The notes under the pieces are model-generated. The model was not told where the DNA came from and searched no databases. It was given only the letters and a program-made list of their open reading frames with translations. Source: Acidobacteriota bacterium (GTDB lineage: Bacteria > Acidobacteriota > Blastocatellia > Pyrinomonadales > Pyrinomonadaceae). From it: a DNA stretch of 64,000 nt. Below are positions 24,534-33,584 of the stretch, piece after piece (the stretch's first letter is position 1; every line of letters starts with the position of its first letter). The position numbers and the translations under genes were made by a program. Where the stretch lies: positions 110,997-174,996 of the forward strand of contig JAIVJV010000013.1 of assembly GCA_020199835.1 (NCBI GenBank), read 5' to 3'.

Positions 24534-27245
24534 CTATCGCGGCGGTGTGCCGACCACCCGCGGGCGGCCAGGACCGGGGCCGGCGGGTTCAATGGTCCTG
24601 CCGCGGTGGTACTCAGGGCCGCAATACTTCCGCGGTTCCGTTCCGAGCGTAAACGTCTTCGTGCGAATGATGGGACACGTTTCCACCGCAATCAGACCAG
24701 TCGAGGGATCGATGTCCAACGTGATTGTTCCTTCGAGACGACTGTCAGGAATGACCGGAGGCCGGCGTGGTGAAGGCAATGCTGTAGGAGGCGGCAGCGG
24801 CTCCATCGGTAACGGCTCAAATCCAGGCGTCGGCGACGGCAGTTCTTCAGGTATTTCTTCTTCGGTCGGGGCTTCAGTTGCGGTGTTTGGACCAGTGCCG
24901 TTGATGAAAAACTCAACCCGCTTCTCAGCGTCGCCAAGCTGAGTCAGCGCACCTGTCTCCGGATTCACTTCGACCTGCTCGATGCCCGCGGGCATTTCCC
25001 AGTCGCCGCTCCATTCGGGATGCTCAGCGAGTGCGACCTGCATGAAGTCGGACCAGATCGGCAAGGCGGAGTTCGCGCCCGTCAAACCGAGTTGCGAGCC
25101 ATCGTCGAAACCTACCCAAACCGCGCAAACGAGATTCGGCGTATAACCTGCAAACCAGCCATCGCGTGACGTACCTGTCTTGCCCGCGAGCGGCGCTTTC
25201 AAACCACGAGCCCGCACCTTCGCCGCCGTGCCGCGATTCACCACGTCCTTCATGAACGAAGTCATGACGTACGCGACTTCCGGACGCAGTACTTCGTTTC
25301 GTTGCGTCGTCGGCGCGGCGATTGTCACGCCAGTACCGGTGGTGATGCGATTGATCGCGATCGGCGTAGTTCGGGTTCCGAGGTTGGCAAAAGCTGTGTA
25401 GGCCGAAGCGATCTGCAACGGCGTGGCTTCACTCGTCCCCAGCGCCATCGCGGGATACGCGCGGGCGGGTTTCGGCAAGCCGGCTTTTGCAGCCAGACTC
25501 ATGACGCGTCCAATCGTCACTTCCATCGCCACTTCAACGGTCACGACGTTCAGACTATGGACCAACGCATCACGCAACGTTACCGGTTCGTTCCTGTACG
25601 TCTCGCCAAAGTTGCCCGGTGAATACTCCTGGTTGTCATACGTGAACGTCTTTGGTTCGTCCATGTACGTCGTTGCGGGAGTGATCACGCGCGGGATTGG
25701 ATCGTAAGCAGTGTTCAGGGCCGTCGCGTACACAAACGGCTTGAAAACGGAGCCTGGCTGGCGCATCGCGTCAGACGCCCGATTCAACTGGCTTCTCGCA
25801 TAATCACGACCCCCGACCATTGCAACGATCTCGCCCGTCTTCGCATTCATCGCCACGAGGGCCGCCTGCAACGTGCCGGGTTCAAAACGCTTCGACTGGA
25901 TCTTGTCCAAGGCAGTGAGCTGTTTGGTCAACGCGGCGTACGCGGCGCGTTGGAGATCCATATCGATCGTCGTGTAGATGCGCAGGTGCTCAGTCGAACC
26001 CGGACTGACGATATTCTCGAGCTGGTTCTGCACGAAGTCCGAAAAGTACGGCGCGTCGGAAACGTCGATCCGGCCGCGCACGGGAACAACCTGAAGCGGC
26101 ATCGCTTTCGCGGCGTTCGCCTCGTCGGCCGTGATTGCGCCGGCTTCGGCCATCGAGTCGAGTACCTGATTACGTCGCGCGGTCGCGGTTTCGACTTTTG
26201 TGTAGGGGTTGTAACGATTCGGACTGCGGATGAGTCCCGCCAGAAACGCCGATTCCGACAGCGTCAGGCTGGTCACGTCCTTGTTGAAATACGCGCTCGC
26301 CGCTTCGCCAAAACCGTTGATCGAGAAACCGGCCTGTTGGCCCATGTAGACCTGGTTGCAATAGAGCTGAAAAATGTCTTCTTTCTTGAGCCGCGTCTCG
26401 AGGATGATCGACATGTAGGCTTCAGCCGTCTTCCGACGCCACGTCTGTTCCGGCGAGAGCAGCAGGTTCTTGACGAGCTGTTGCGTGATACTCGAACCAC
26501 CCTGGCGCGCAATCGGCGAATTAGGATCGGCATCAACACGTCGGATAAACGCGCGAATGATGCCGCGGATGTTTACGCCGTAGTGCTCGAAGAAGGATCG
26601 ATCCTCGGTGACGGTGATTGCTTTAATCAGGTGCGGCGGCAGATCGCCGAAGCCGATCACTTTTCGTTTCGCCCGTTCGGTACCCGTGACGGAACTCAAC
26701 AGTTCCGGCTCGAGCCAGGCACGTTCGACCGATGAACGATTATCGAGATCGTAAAGCGAGTTGATCGCTTTTCCGTTCCCGTTGAACTGCACGCGCAGGT
26801 GCGCAAATTGTTTTTGTCCGTCGACACTCGACGCGCTGCTTGGTTCGATCTCGACCGTCGAGCCGTTCACGACGTAGCGCCCGCGCCACGTATCACCTTG
26901 TTGGTTCTTCTCGACATAACCCGCGCGTTTCAAGAAAGCGATCAGATCCGCCTGCGAGATCGTCTCGCTCACACGAAGTTGTTTTGGCGCGGCGTAAATA
27001 CCGGCTGAACGCGTAAACACTTCGCCCGCGAGCAAGTTGTCGATGCGACCCGAAAAGACTGTCCAGTAGTAGATCAGCACGCCCAGCACGGCAGCGCCGA
27101 TGAACACGAGCGGGATGATTACGGACGCACTCAACAGCCGCCGCAGCACACGGCGTACGAAACTGGGTTCTCGTTCAACGTAGGAAACAACCCGCGGATT
27201 GCGGCGCGGCGGCAGCGAGTTGGGTGGCGGATAACGTACTGGCAT
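24534..27245 (-). CDS. Bifunctional penicillin-binding protein, class A (PBP1b-like)
   Basis: Polymerises glycan strands and cross-links peptides in the periplasm. 903 residues. One transmembrane helix at about 40-62, then a UB2H-like segment (residues about 85-160) as in PBP1b. Glycosyltransferase domain: catalytic Glu215 in TEDRSFFEHYG, the second motif QGGSSITQQL at 248-257 and KKEDIFQLYCNQVYMG. Transpeptidase domain: SVFK at 499-502, SLN at 564-566 and KTGTS at 689-693, all intact. The C-terminal 110 residues are Pro/Glu-rich (PTEEEIPEELPSPTPG) and then a small domain with cysteines. Divergent from the heptose cluster. Confidence 0.92.
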   Translation of the reverse strand: MPVRYPPPNSLPPRRNPRVVSYVEREPSFVRRVLRRLLSASVIIPLVFIGAAVLGVLIYYWTVFSGRIDNLLAGEVFTRSAGIYAAPKQLRVSETISQADLIAFLKRAGYVEKNQQGDTWRGRYVVNGSTVEIEPSSASSVDGQKQFAHLRVQFNGNGKAINSLYDLDNRSSVERAWLEPELLSSVTGTERAKRKVIGFGDLPPHLIKAITVTEDRSFFEHYGVNIRGIIRAFIRRVDADPNSPIARQGGSSITQQLVKNLLLSPEQTWRRKTAEAYMSIILETRLKKEDIFQLYCNQVYMGQQAGFSINGFGEAASAYFNKDVTSLTLSESAFLAGLIRSPNRYNPYTKVETATARRNQVLDSMAEAGAITADEANAAKAMPLQVVPVRGRIDVSDAPYFSDFVQNQLENIVSPGSTEHLRIYTTIDMDLQRAAYAALTKQLTALDKIQSKRFEPGTLQAALVAMNAKTGEIVAMVGGRDYARSQLNRASDAMRQPGSVFKPFVYATALNTAYDPIPRVITPATTYMDEPKTFTYDNQEYSPGNFGETYRNEPVTLRDALVHSLNVVTVEVAMEVTIGRVMSLAAKAGLPKPARAYPAMALGTSEATPLQIASAYTAFANLGTRTTPIAINRITTGTGVTIAAPTTQRNEVLRPEVAYVMTSFMKDVVNRGTAAKVRARGLKAPLAGKTGTSRDGWFAGYTPNLVCAVWVGFDDGSQLGLTGANSALPIWSDFMQVALAEHPEWSGDWEMPAGIEQVEVNPETGALTQLGDAEKRVEFFINGTGPNTATEAPTEEEIPEELPSPTPGFEPLPMEPLPPPTALPSPRRPPVIPDSRLEGTITLDIDPSTGLIAVETCPIIRTKTFTLGTEPRKYCGPEYHRGRTIEPAGPGPGRPRVVGTPPR

Positions 27246-27524
27246 AAACGTTCAGCGGGGAGAACCCTTGGCAACTTTCCTTTTCAAGGGCTTCCACATA
27301 TTACGCTACATTACGCGAGCAGTTCCTTTGGTCTTTAGTTTGACAGTGGTAACCGCTTTGGTTAACGTGGCTTCCCGCCGCAGTCAGGGTATTTACCACT
27401 GTGATGCCGTTCTTCTCGTATGAGTCTACCACTCCGTACTGTTTATGGACTTCGGGCAGCTACACCGTTCGTTCAAGATGAACAAAACGCGATCATTTTA
27501 TCATCTGAAGGTTAGAACTGACCG
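27246..27524. other. Divergent intergenic region between the penicillin-binding protein and the heptose cluster
   Basis: 279 bases without a gene. TTGACA at 27340-27345 on the plus strand is a candidate -35 element, but the bases 17 away (TAACGT) are a poor -10. ACAGTGGTAA (27343-27352) is repeated as a perfect inverted copy, TTACCACTGT, at 27393-27402, a spacing of 40 bases. That could be an operator pair or a hairpin in the leader of the heptose operon. The remainder shows no clear signal. Confidence 0.4.
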
Positions 27525-28364
27525 ATGAAGATTCTTGTAACGGGCGGCAGTGGTTATCTGGGAACGTATGTACGCCAGTTTTTCTCCGCCGACGATTTTT
27601 CCCGCCGGTCAAACCTCGACATTCTTAACTACTACGACACCCAAATGGTGCGTGACTACGACGTCGTAATACATCTCGCGGCGTACTTCGATAAGTCTCC
27701 CGAAGGCGCGGAACAGTGCTTCCAAACCAACGCCGAGGGAACGCGCAACATTGTGCAGCACATGCGACCGGGTTCGGTTTTTATCTACGCGTCGACGAAG
27801 GACGTTTACGGCACGCATGCCAGTGAGACTGAAGAAGTGAAGGAAGACACGAGCACGGAGTACTGCGGGCAGACGGCGTTTGAATGGTCCAAGTTGATCG
27901 GCGAGCAGTACGTGCAGTACTACGCGCGGCAGAACGAATTTCGCGCGTGTATCTTCCGCATGGCGACGGTGTTTGCGCGGCCGTCGGAGGGGAACGATTT
28001 CGGGTTTGTCACGCATTACGTGGAATCGATCAAGAATCGGCAACCGATTCGACTGCCCGTGGGCGTGGATCCGATTCGCGATATTCTCTATGTGGACGAT
28101 TTTTCACGCGCGTGTCGAACGTTTATAAACCGCGGGGTTCCGTTCGGAATCTACAATCTCGGCGGCGGGCGGTTGAATGCGGTGAGCTTGCGCGGGATTA
28201 TTGATAAGGTCAGCAAGATGATCGAGATCGAACCGGTGATCGAAGAGGATCCGCGGATACCCGCGCCGTCGTTGCGTTACGTTTCCGATCTCACGAAGAT
28301 TAATAACGAGTTGGATTGGCGGCCGCAGATCGGTGTTGACGACGGGCTGCGAGTGATTCTGTAG
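27525..28364 (+). CDS. NAD-dependent epimerase/dehydratase-like SDR with altered active site
   Basis: Extended SDR of 279 residues, a little short for the family. The cofactor motif TGGSGYLGTYV is at residues 6-16, and the IHLAAY and STKDVYG motifs are in place. The catalytic YxxxK is not: the sequence reads FEWSK, with Phe at the Tyr position. The C-terminal half (GIYNLGGGRLNAVS, DLTKINNELDWRP) is like that of sugar-nucleotide epimerases. It is the first gene of the heptose/LPS-core cluster, where ADP-heptose 6-epimerase (HldD) would be expected. Whether it is that enzyme is doubtful because of the missing Tyr. Five bases separate it from the next gene. Confidence 0.8.
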   Translation: MKILVTGGSGYLGTYVRQFFSADDFSRRSNLDILNYYDTQMVRDYDVVIHLAAYFDKSPEGAEQCFQTNAEGTRNIVQHMRPGSVFIYASTKDVYGTHASETEEVKEDTSTEYCGQTAFEWSKLIGEQYVQYYARQNEFRACIFRMATVFARPSEGNDFGFVTHYVESIKNRQPIRLPVGVDPIRDILYVDDFSRACRTFINRGVPFGIYNLGGGRLNAVSLRGIIDKVSKMIEIEPVIEEDPRIPAPSLRYVSDLTKINNELDWRPQIGVDDGLRVIL

Positions 28365-28369
28365 TTGCT

Positions 28370-29467
28370 ATGGCTGTGGGTTCTGCAAAGGAGATCAAAA
28401 GCGTCGTCGTACGCGGGACGAACTGGGTCGGCGACTCGGTAATGACCGTCCCGGCGTTGCGAGCTTTGCGCCGAGTGTTGCCGCAGGCAAGGATCACGCT
28501 GGTTGTGCGGCCGAGTGCGAAAGGGATCTTCGCGGATGCCGACTTCGTCGACGAAGTTTTGTTGTACGACCGGCGGAACGTCTGGGCGGTGGTACCGCAG
28601 ATCAAAGAGTGGCGGAATCGCGAGTTTGATTTAGCGGTCCTGTTCCAGAACGCATTTGAAGCAGCGCTGATTCCGTTCCTCGCGGGTGTGCCGTTGAGGC
28701 TCGGCTACGCAACCGAATCGCGGCAGGCGTTATTGACGCATCCGCTTGCCTTGCCGGATTGGCGCTCATCGCGGCACGAAGTTTTTTATTACCTGTACCT
28801 GATCACGGCGCTCGAACAACTGTTATCCGGCGCGAGCACGATTTGTGAAAGCGTTCCGGACGCAAGTCTCCAAATTTCCGCAGAGCGGCGTGCGGAAGCG
28901 GAAAACTTGTTACGCGCCTACGGCGTCCGTGAGGGTGAACCCGTCGTCGCGCTGTGTCCAGGTTCTATTAACAGCCGCGCGAAACGCTGGCCGGCCGAAG
29001 CGTATGCTGCGTTGGCCGATCGACTGGTCGATTCGCGACGCCAGGTGTTGCTGATCGGATCCAGGGACGAACTCGATGTGACGCAGGAAGTGACAAGCCG
29101 GATGAAACAGAGTCCAATCGTGTTGACCGGCAAGACTTCGCTGGACCAGATCACGGCGGTGCTTTCGCTGGTCGATCTTGTCGTGACTAACGACACCGGA
29201 CCAGCACACATCGCCGCTGCGCTGGGGCGTCCCACGCTCGTGATCTTTGGTCCAACAAACCCATTAACAACGCGGCCGTTTGCGCCCGAAGCCGAGATCC
29301 TGCGTCACCCGCCGGACTGTGCGCCGTGCATGTTGCGCGACTGTCCAATCGATCACAGGTGTATGACTGCGATTACGGTGGATGAAGTCTTCGAGCGTTC
29401 TCACGCTCTGCTGAAACGCGCCAGCTTTGCGAAAACCGTGAGGAGCCTGTGCGATTCGGTCGCGTGA
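28370..29467 (+). CDS. waaF: Glycosyltransferase family 9, ADP-heptose:LPS heptosyltransferase II type
   Basis: Adds heptose to the inner core of LPS from ADP-heptose on the cytoplasmic face. 365 residues. The opening VRGTNWVGDSVMTVPALRALR is the WaaF signature (shown here in parts: VRGTNWVGDSVM then TVPALRAL). The donor site has LCPGSINSRAKRWP and the later VTNDTGPAHIAAALGRPTL, which holds the conserved D-TGP-H motif. The C-terminal region has a pair of cysteines in CAPCMLRDCPIDHRC that many WaaF proteins share. It sits between the SDR and gmhB genes in a heptose cluster. Confidence 0.9.
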   Translation: MAVGSAKEIKSVVVRGTNWVGDSVMTVPALRALRRVLPQARITLVVRPSAKGIFADADFVDEVLLYDRRNVWAVVPQIKEWRNREFDLAVLFQNAFEAALIPFLAGVPLRLGYATESRQALLTHPLALPDWRSSRHEVFYYLYLITALEQLLSGASTICESVPDASLQISAERRAEAENLLRAYGVREGEPVVALCPGSINSRAKRWPAEAYAALADRLVDSRRQVLLIGSRDELDVTQEVTSRMKQSPIVLTGKTSLDQITAVLSLVDLVVTNDTGPAHIAAALGRPTLVIFGPTNPLTTRPFAPEAEILRHPPDCAPCMLRDCPIDHRCMTAITVDEVFERSHALLKRASFAKTVRSLCDSVA

Positions 29468-29474
29468 ACAGCAG

Positions 29475-30065
29475 ATGAAACGACCCGCACTCTTCATGGA
29501 TCGCGACGGAACCATCTCCGAGGAGGTTGGTTACGTAAATCATCCGTCGCGCTTCCGCTTGTTTCCGTATTCGGGGGACGCGATCAAGTTGCTGAACGAC
29601 AACGGTTGGCTGGCGATTTTAGTGACGAACCAGGCGGGCGTTGCACGTGGTTATTTTTCGGAGGACGTGATCATCAAGGTTCACGATCAGCTTCGTAAGG
29701 ATCTGGAAAGTACTTCCGCAAAACTCGACGCGATCTATTACTGCGCGCACCATCCGTCCGTCGGCGAACCGCCATATCGGTTCGACTGCGACTGCCGCAA
29801 ACCCAGGACCGGCCTAATCGATCGCGCCACCGCGGATTTCGAGATCGACGTCGAACGTAGTTGGATGGTTGGCGATCGTTACGGCGACGTCGAACTCGCG
29901 CGAAATGCGGGACTGCATTCCGCATTCGTGCTGAGTGGTTATGGCCGTGGCGAGTGGGAGTATCAACGCGGCTCGTGGAAAATCGAACCGGAAGTCGTCG
30001 CTGAGAATCTGTTGGAAGCGGCCAGGATAATTATTGAGCGCGATGCTGCAAAAGCGACTCGTTAA
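29475..30065 (+). CDS. gmhB: D-glycero-D-manno-heptose-1,7-bisphosphate 7-phosphatase
   Basis: HAD-family phosphatase that removes the 7-phosphate from heptose bisphosphate in ADP-heptose synthesis. 196 residues, standard size. Nucleophile motif LFMDRDGTISEE at residues 6-17, and the zinc-binding loop CAHHP...FDCDCRKP with the typical Cys/His set. The GDRYGDVELARNAG motif carries the acidic metal ligands. Lies seven bases after waaF and overlaps the kinase gene that follows by about 23 bases. Confidence 0.92.
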   Translation: MKRPALFMDRDGTISEEVGYVNHPSRFRLFPYSGDAIKLLNDNGWLAILVTNQAGVARGYFSEDVIIKVHDQLRKDLESTSAKLDAIYYCAHHPSVGEPPYRFDCDCRKPRTGLIDRATADFEIDVERSWMVGDRYGDVELARNAGLHSAFVLSGYGRGEWEYQRGSWKIEPEVVAENLLEAARIIIERDAAKATR

Positions 30066-31044
30066 CATCGTCAGGCGTTTCTCTGAACGCAAGCTGTTGA
30101 TCGTCGGCGACAGTATTGCCGACAAGTTTTTGTACGGCTCGATCAGCAGAGTCTCGCGCGAAGCGCCGGTGTTTATCCTGCGGCACGAGTTGACGGAAAC
30201 GGTGCCAGGCGGCGCGGCGAACTGTGCATTAAACCTCGCGGCGCTCGGCGCGAATGTTTCCTTAGTATCCGTTGCGGGCAACGATGAGGCTGGACTGGCG
30301 CTGCGAGAGAAACTCGCAACCGCAGGCGTGAATGTTGACGGCCTGTTGCTCTCGGACAAGATTCAGACCACCACGAAAGTGCGAATCCTCGCCGGACACG
30401 CGCACGCCAACAAGCAGCAGGTCATTCGCGTGGACTATGAAGACGCTCCTTTAAAAGATCCGGCACTGCGCGAGGCGTTGAATAACTCTCTGCGAACATC
30501 GCTTGCACACGCGGACACGGTAATTATTTCCGACTACAACTACGGTGTCGTTGATGCGGAGGCAACCGAGCTGGTTCGAGAAACACATCAAACGAAACGC
30601 GTGCCCGTACTGGTCGACTCGCGCTTTCGCCTGTCAGATTTTTCCGGCTTCACGGCCGCGACGCCGAATCAAGACGAAGTAGAACACTTGATTGGCGAGC
30701 CCGTTGATTCGACAACGAAACTGGAGAGTTCGGCGACGCGTCTCAAGCAGGAGTTGCAATACAAAGCGCTGCTCGTTACGCGCGGCGGTCGCGGAATGAT
30801 GCTGCTCGCGGATGATGAGATCCCGTTGCACATTCCGGCGGTTGGCGCCGAACAGGCTGTTGACGGCACGGGCGCGGGCGACACCGTTATCGCTACTTTC
30901 GCACTTGCGCTTGCTTCCGATTCGTCGTTTGCGGAAGCGGCGCAGTTGGCGAATTATGCGGGCGGGATCGTTGTGATGAAACGCGGCACCGCTTCGGTGA
31001 GCGCTACGGAACTCGAAGCATCGATCAATGATCTTAGGACGTGA
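30043..31044 (+). CDS. hldE1: D-glycero-beta-D-manno-heptose-7-phosphate kinase (HldE kinase domain)
   Basis: PfkB/ribokinase-family kinase that adds the 1-phosphate to heptose 7-phosphate. About 333 residues from the ATG at 30043; a TTG at 30034 would add three. The glycine-rich start [14 protein letters not shown], the mid-protein [19 protein letters not shown] and the catalytic [16 protein letters not shown] are typical. It corresponds to the N-terminal half of E. coli HldE; the other half is the next gene. Overlaps both neighbours, so it is translated within one operon. Confidence 0.9.
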   Translation: MLQKRLVNIVRRFSERKLLIVGDSIADKFLYGSISRVSREAPVFILRHELTETVPGGAANCALNLAALGANVSLVSVAGNDEAGLALREKLATAGVNVDGLLLSDKIQTTTKVRILAGHAHANKQQVIRVDYEDAPLKDPALREALNNSLRTSLAHADTVIISDYNYGVVDAEATELVRETHQTKRVPVLVDSRFRLSDFSGFTAATPNQDEVEHLIGEPVDSTTKLESSATRLKQELQYKALLVTRGGRGMMLLADDEIPLHIPAVGAEQAVDGTGAGDTVIATFALALASDSSFAEAAQLANYAGGIVVMKRGTASVSATELEASINDLRT

Positions 31045-31495
31045 AGAGTTAGCTAGCCGGATATGCGCGGATCGAGCAAACGGATCGCGAGTTGTTCTGG
31101 CGAACGGTTGTTTCGACGTGCTGCACGTTGGGCACGTGCGTTACCTCGCAGGCGCGCGCGAGTTGGGGGACGTGCTGGTCGTCGGCGTTAATTCGGATGA
31201 GCAAGTCGCGCGACTCAAAGGTCCGGGGCGGCCGATACTTCCGGAGATCGAGCGTGCTGAGATCGTTGCGGCGTTGGAATCTGTGACTTATGTCACAGTT
31301 TTTTCTGAGCCGACGGTAAAAGAGTTACTGCTCACGCTTAAACCGGATGTACATGCGAAAGGCACGGATTACACGGAAGACTCGGTGCCTGAAAGGGACG
31401 TGGTACGATCCTACGGCGGACGCGTGGCGATCGTTGGCGACCCGAAAGATCATTCAACTTCGGCGATACTGGCGCGGCTCGGAGGGGAAACCTGA
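31028..31495 (+). CDS. hldE2: D-glycero-beta-D-manno-heptose 1-phosphate adenylyltransferase (HldE adenylyltransferase domain)
   Basis: Nucleotidyltransferase that makes ADP-heptose from heptose 1-phosphate and ATP. 155 residues. The HxGH motif is in [14 protein letters not shown], and the C-terminal nucleotide-binding part has the usual [11 protein letters not shown] form. It matches the C-terminal half of E. coli HldE, here encoded separately and overlapping the kinase gene by 17 bases. Kinase, phosphatase and adenylyltransferase are thus all present, while gmhA and a clear hldD are not seen in the window. Confidence 0.92.
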   Translation: MILGREELASRICADRANGSRVVLANGCFDVLHVGHVRYLAGARELGDVLVVGVNSDEQVARLKGPGRPILPEIERAEIVAALESVTYVTVFSEPTVKELLLTLKPDVHAKGTDYTEDSVPERDVVRSYGGRVAIVGDPKDHSTSAILARLGGET

Positions 31496-31497
31496 AG

Positions 31498-31941
31498 TTG
31501 TTTCTTAAACTAATCACACTGGTGAGCGTGTTACTCGTCCTGTCGCTGCCGGCTTTGAGCCAATCAAAGCGGTCACAGTTCAACCCCGACGGTTCGTTCT
31601 GGATTATTGGCGCGACTCCAAACGGATTCTCGGAGTTTGGCGGTATAAATCTGAACGCCAGGCGATTGCGACGACTTCCTTCCCAGGGCTTGCAGCTGAT
31701 GAACGGGAAGACGTTTCACTATAAGAACCTGATTGTTAAGCAGAACAACTTCAGCTTCACGACGGTGACGTCAGGCGGCGTTTACTACACCTTCGCCGGA
31801 AAATTTTTGCGAGGCGGCGTCTTTGCAGAGCAGGATCTTTTTGACGAACAACCGGTGCTCGAAGGCGTGCTGGCGAAGTACAAGGGTGGAAAGAAAGTCG
31901 CTGAAGCAAAACTGAAGTTCAGTTATTTCGGCGGCACCTGA
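31498..31941 (+). CDS. Secreted hypothetical protein inside the heptose cluster
   Basis: No family recognised. 147 residues beginning with TTG at 31498, two bases after the adenylyltransferase stop; GGAGGGG lies about 10 bases upstream. A signal peptide (LVSVLLVLSLPALSQS) is followed by a small beta-rich domain with many aromatic and Gly residues (FWIIGATPNGFSEFGG, VYYTFAGKFLRGG). Its place between hldE2 and waaC suggests a cell-envelope role, but nothing in the sequence shows what. Confidence 0.6.
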   Translation: MFLKLITLVSVLLVLSLPALSQSKRSQFNPDGSFWIIGATPNGFSEFGGINLNARRLRRLPSQGLQLMNGKTFHYKNLIVKQNNFSFTTVTSGGVYYTFAGKFLRGGVFAEQDLFDEQPVLEGVLAKYKGGKKVAEAKLKFSYFGGT

Positions 31942-31998
31942 GGCGTGGGTTAAAGGAAACAGGGATTTAAAACAAATGCGCTTCGCGGCACGGATCGA

Positions 31999-33027
31999 AT
32001 GAGAGTTCTCATCGTCAAGTTAGGAAGTATTGGCGACATAGTTCACACTTTGCCGGCCCTCGCGGCACTGCGCGCCGGGCTGCCGCACGCGGAAATTTCC
32101 TGGGTTGCAGAATCCTCCTGTTCGGAAATTTTGAAAGACAACCCGGTTTTAGATCGCCTCATCGAAGTCGACACGAAGGCGTTGAGGCGCGGGCTGATGT
32201 CTGGGGAGACGCTGCGGGCACCGCGCCAGCAGTTACGTCGGTTACGCGCCTCAGCCTTCGATGTCGCTCTAGATTTCCAAGGCTTAATTAAATCAGCTTC
32301 GATAGCGCGCCTCTCGGGCGCGCGACGTGTTTTCGGCTACTCGCGCCCTGCGCTGCGCGAACCGGTCAGCACTGTCTTTCTTTCCAAACGAATCTCGATT
32401 CCGCCACACACGCACGTCATTCGCAAAGCACTGCTCTTACTGCAAGGCGCGTTAGGTATTTCCGTGCCTGCGAATCTTTCGTTCCCGATCGGCATTACGC
32501 CCGTAGCCGACGCCGAAGCCGAGCGGGCCGCTGAAGGTACTGGCGGAAATTACGCTATCCTCAATCCCGGTGGAGGATGGCCAACGAAGCTGTTGAGCGC
32601 GGCCAAATTCGGCGGATTGGCGGATCAGCTCTGGTCCAACTACGGAATCCGTTCCCTCGTAACGTACGGGCCGGGCGAGCTGGAGTTAGCCGAGGCGGTA
32701 CGACAGTCGTCGAAATCCGACAGCGCCACTCCGGTCAGTCTCTCACTCAAAGGTTTTTACTCGCTAGCCAAACGAGCGCGCGTCTACGTCGGCGGCGACA
32801 CCGGCCCGACGCACATCGCGGTCGCCGCGGGTGCTCCGATCGTCGGTCTGTTTGGACCAACTGAGTGGTGGCGTAACGGCAGTCCTTATGAACAGGACAT
32901 CTGCGTGGAACGAACCGACATCGATTGCCGCGTTGATTGTCATCGACGCTCCTGCTCAAATTGGATCTGCATGGACATCGAAGTGGAAAGGGTTTTCGAG
33001 GCGGTGCGGCGTAGAATCGGCGATTGA
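31999..33027 (+). CDS. waaC: Glycosyltransferase family 9, LPS heptosyltransferase I type
   Basis: Transfers the first heptose from ADP-heptose to Kdo of the lipid A core. 342 residues. The opening LIVKLGSIGDIVHTLPAL is the WaaC signature, with LDFQGLIKSA and the donor-site GGDTGPTHIAVAAGAPIVG further on. The C-terminal end has cysteines (IDCRVDCHRRSC) as in waaF here. Last of the heptose genes, 57 bases after the preceding stop. The methyltransferase-like gene begins one base after its stop. Confidence 0.88.
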   Translation: MRVLIVKLGSIGDIVHTLPALAALRAGLPHAEISWVAESSCSEILKDNPVLDRLIEVDTKALRRGLMSGETLRAPRQQLRRLRASAFDVALDFQGLIKSASIARLSGARRVFGYSRPALREPVSTVFLSKRISIPPHTHVIRKALLLLQGALGISVPANLSFPIGITPVADAEAERAAEGTGGNYAILNPGGGWPTKLLSAAKFGGLADQLWSNYGIRSLVTYGPGELELAEAVRQSSKSDSATPVSLSLKGFYSLAKRARVYVGGDTGPTHIAVAAGAPIVGLFGPTEWWRNGSPYEQDICVERTDIDCRVDCHRRSCSNWICMDIEVERVFEAVRRRIGD

Positions 33028-33028
33028 T

Positions 33029-33580
33029 ATGCGACGAGGTGGAACGTGGATACAGCGCTGGCGCGTGCCGCTCGGTTTTTTATGCGCTGCAATATTTTTA
33101 CTGCTGGCGAAACCGACGCGCACCGCGCTGCTCGCCGGCGCCTGCGTTTCACTGCTCGGTCTCGCGATCCGCGCGTGGGCCGCGGGCCATATCCGCAAAA
33201 ACGCGCGACTCGCTACGTCCGGTCCTTACGCCTTCACGCGCAATCCGCTTTATTTTGGTAGTTTTTTGCTCGGGCTTGGGTTTACCATTGCGTCAGGCCA
33301 GGCGGTCCTGGGATTGTTGTTCGTGGCCCTGTTTCTTGGCATCTATTTTCCGGTGATGCGCGTCGAAGCCTCGACGCTGGCGGGACTATTTGGCAGGGAA
33401 TACGAGGTTTACAAGGAGTCAGTGCCTCTCTTCCTCCCGCGCCTGACGCCTTTTAGGCACACCCAGGCGGAGCGAGTGAGATTTGATGGCTCGCTTTATT
33501 TGCGGTATCGAGAGTATCGTGCGGCGTTGGGTTTGGTGATTGCCTGGGGATTGCTGCTTATTAAGACTTATTACCAATAG
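33029..33580 (+). CDS. Isoprenylcysteine carboxyl methyltransferase-family membrane protein
   Basis: Four-helix membrane protein of 183 residues. The family motif is GPYAFTRNPLYFGSFLL, with the SAM-binding GREYEVYKESVPLFLP further on, as in PEMT/ICMT-type methyltransferases. Bacterial members are often of unknown substrate (lipid or quinone methylation). The start at 33029 is chosen because it follows the waaC stop by one base; longer readings run into waaC. The next gene starts close to its stop codon. Confidence 0.78.
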   Translation: MRRGGTWIQRWRVPLGFLCAAIFLLLAKPTRTALLAGACVSLLGLAIRAWAAGHIRKNARLATSGPYAFTRNPLYFGSFLLGLGFTIASGQAVLGLLFVALFLGIYFPVMRVEASTLAGLFGREYEVYKESVPLFLPRLTPFRHTQAERVRFDGSLYLRYREYRAALGLVIAWGLLLIKTYYQ

Positions 33581-33584
33581 GACT

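Noticed and set aside
32831..33028. Longer N terminus for the ICMT-family gene
   Set aside because: The extra 65 residues lie inside waaC in another frame and do not resemble the family; the ATG at 33029 fits the waaC stop and the first membrane helix.
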